Assembly (NCBI GenBank): GCA_003484865.1
Contig: DMZT01000222.1
Span: 1 to 8,260 of the forward strand
Source of the DNA: Stenotrophomonas sp.
GTDB lineage: Bacteria; Pseudomonadota; Gammaproteobacteria; Xanthomonadales; Xanthomonadaceae
Direction of reading: 5' to 3'
Length of the DNA: 8,260 nucleotides
Shown one piece after another: positions 8,205-8,260 of the stretch; the stretch's first letter is position 1; every line of letters starts with the position of its first letter. Both the position numbers and the translations under genes were made by a program. Under the pieces are notes generated by a model. It saw only the letters and a list, made by a program, of their open reading frames with translations. It was not told the DNA's origin and did no database searches.

Positions 8205-8231
8205 GGCAGCCGACCAACGGTCGGCTCTACC
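8205..8231 (-). repeat. SMAG/REP repeat, copy 3 (inverted)
   Basis: The reverse complement is identical to copies 1 and 2 over 27 bp. The flank on its GTAG side (8232-8242) is nearly the complement of the flank before copy 1 (8100-8110): CGCCCGAAACC against CGCCCAAACCG, differing by one shifted base. Copies 1 and 3 therefore form a longer inverted pair, with copy 2 inside it. Confidence 0.9.
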
Positions 8232-8260
8232 GGTTTCGGGCGTGCGGCCGAGGTGTTGGC

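Larger units (their letters stand above)
8074..8260. other. 3' intergenic region of the operon with SMAG array
   Basis: After the last operon gene the sequence is GC-rich and holds the three-copy repeat array (8111-8231). No gene is evident. No classical intrinsic terminator with a T-run is seen; transcription may end at the repeat hairpins. The final bases 8243-8260 show nothing recognisable. Confidence 0.6.

Noticed and set aside
8111..8231. CRISPR-like array
   Set aside because: There are only three units, one is inverted, the spacers are 17 and 23 nt, and the unit is a known GTAG-headed REP palindrome. No cas gene is present.

Overview
The window is GC-rich DNA from a gammaproteobacterium of the Xanthomonadaceae, most likely Stenotrophomonas (S. 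maltophilia complex). The main pointer is a set of three identical 27-bp GTAG-headed palindromes at the right end, which match the SMAG/REP repeats I know from S. maltophilia. The strong G/C third-position codon bias agrees. That bias also creates very long spurious open frames antisense to the real genes.

Layout. Bases 1-14 are not genomic: they match the 3' end of the Illumina TruSeq read-1 adapter, so the left edge is a contig end with untrimmed adapter. Bases 15-2283 (minus strand) hold the N-terminal part of a periplasmic two-component-regulator propeller sensor. It is cut off right after its Y_Y_Y domain. A 194-bp gap with a small AT-rich, palindrome-containing island separates it from a complete paralogue (2478-6026, minus strand), a 1182-residue hybrid histidine kinase. 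That protein has a double 7-bladed propeller, a Y_Y_Y domain, one transmembrane helix, HisKA, HATPase_c and a C-terminal receiver.

A 228-bp divergent intergenic region (6027-6254) leads into a compact plus-strand operon. Its genes are a YceI-family periplasmic protein with a Pro/Ala-rich tail (6255-6935, GTG start), a diheme cytochrome b561 (6932-7504, ATGA overlap) and a second YceI-family protein (7507-8073). The operon is followed by the SMAG array (two direct copies and one inverted copy), which fills most of the remaining sequence. No gap without a gene exceeds 230 bp.

How it may work. The two minus-strand proteins look like duplicated signal receptors whose large periplasmic domains face the cell envelope; neither ligand is known. 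The plus-strand operon couples a membrane b-type cytochrome that exchanges electrons with quinone to two secreted YceI lipocalin-like proteins, a family known to bind polyisoprenoid or quinone-like lipids. This suggests envelope redox or stress handling. Any link between the divergent kinase and the operon is inference from position only. I see no clear novel system. The points most worth a second look are the adapter-truncated gene, the paired sensors, the yceI-cytochrome-yceI arrangement and the geometry of the repeat array.
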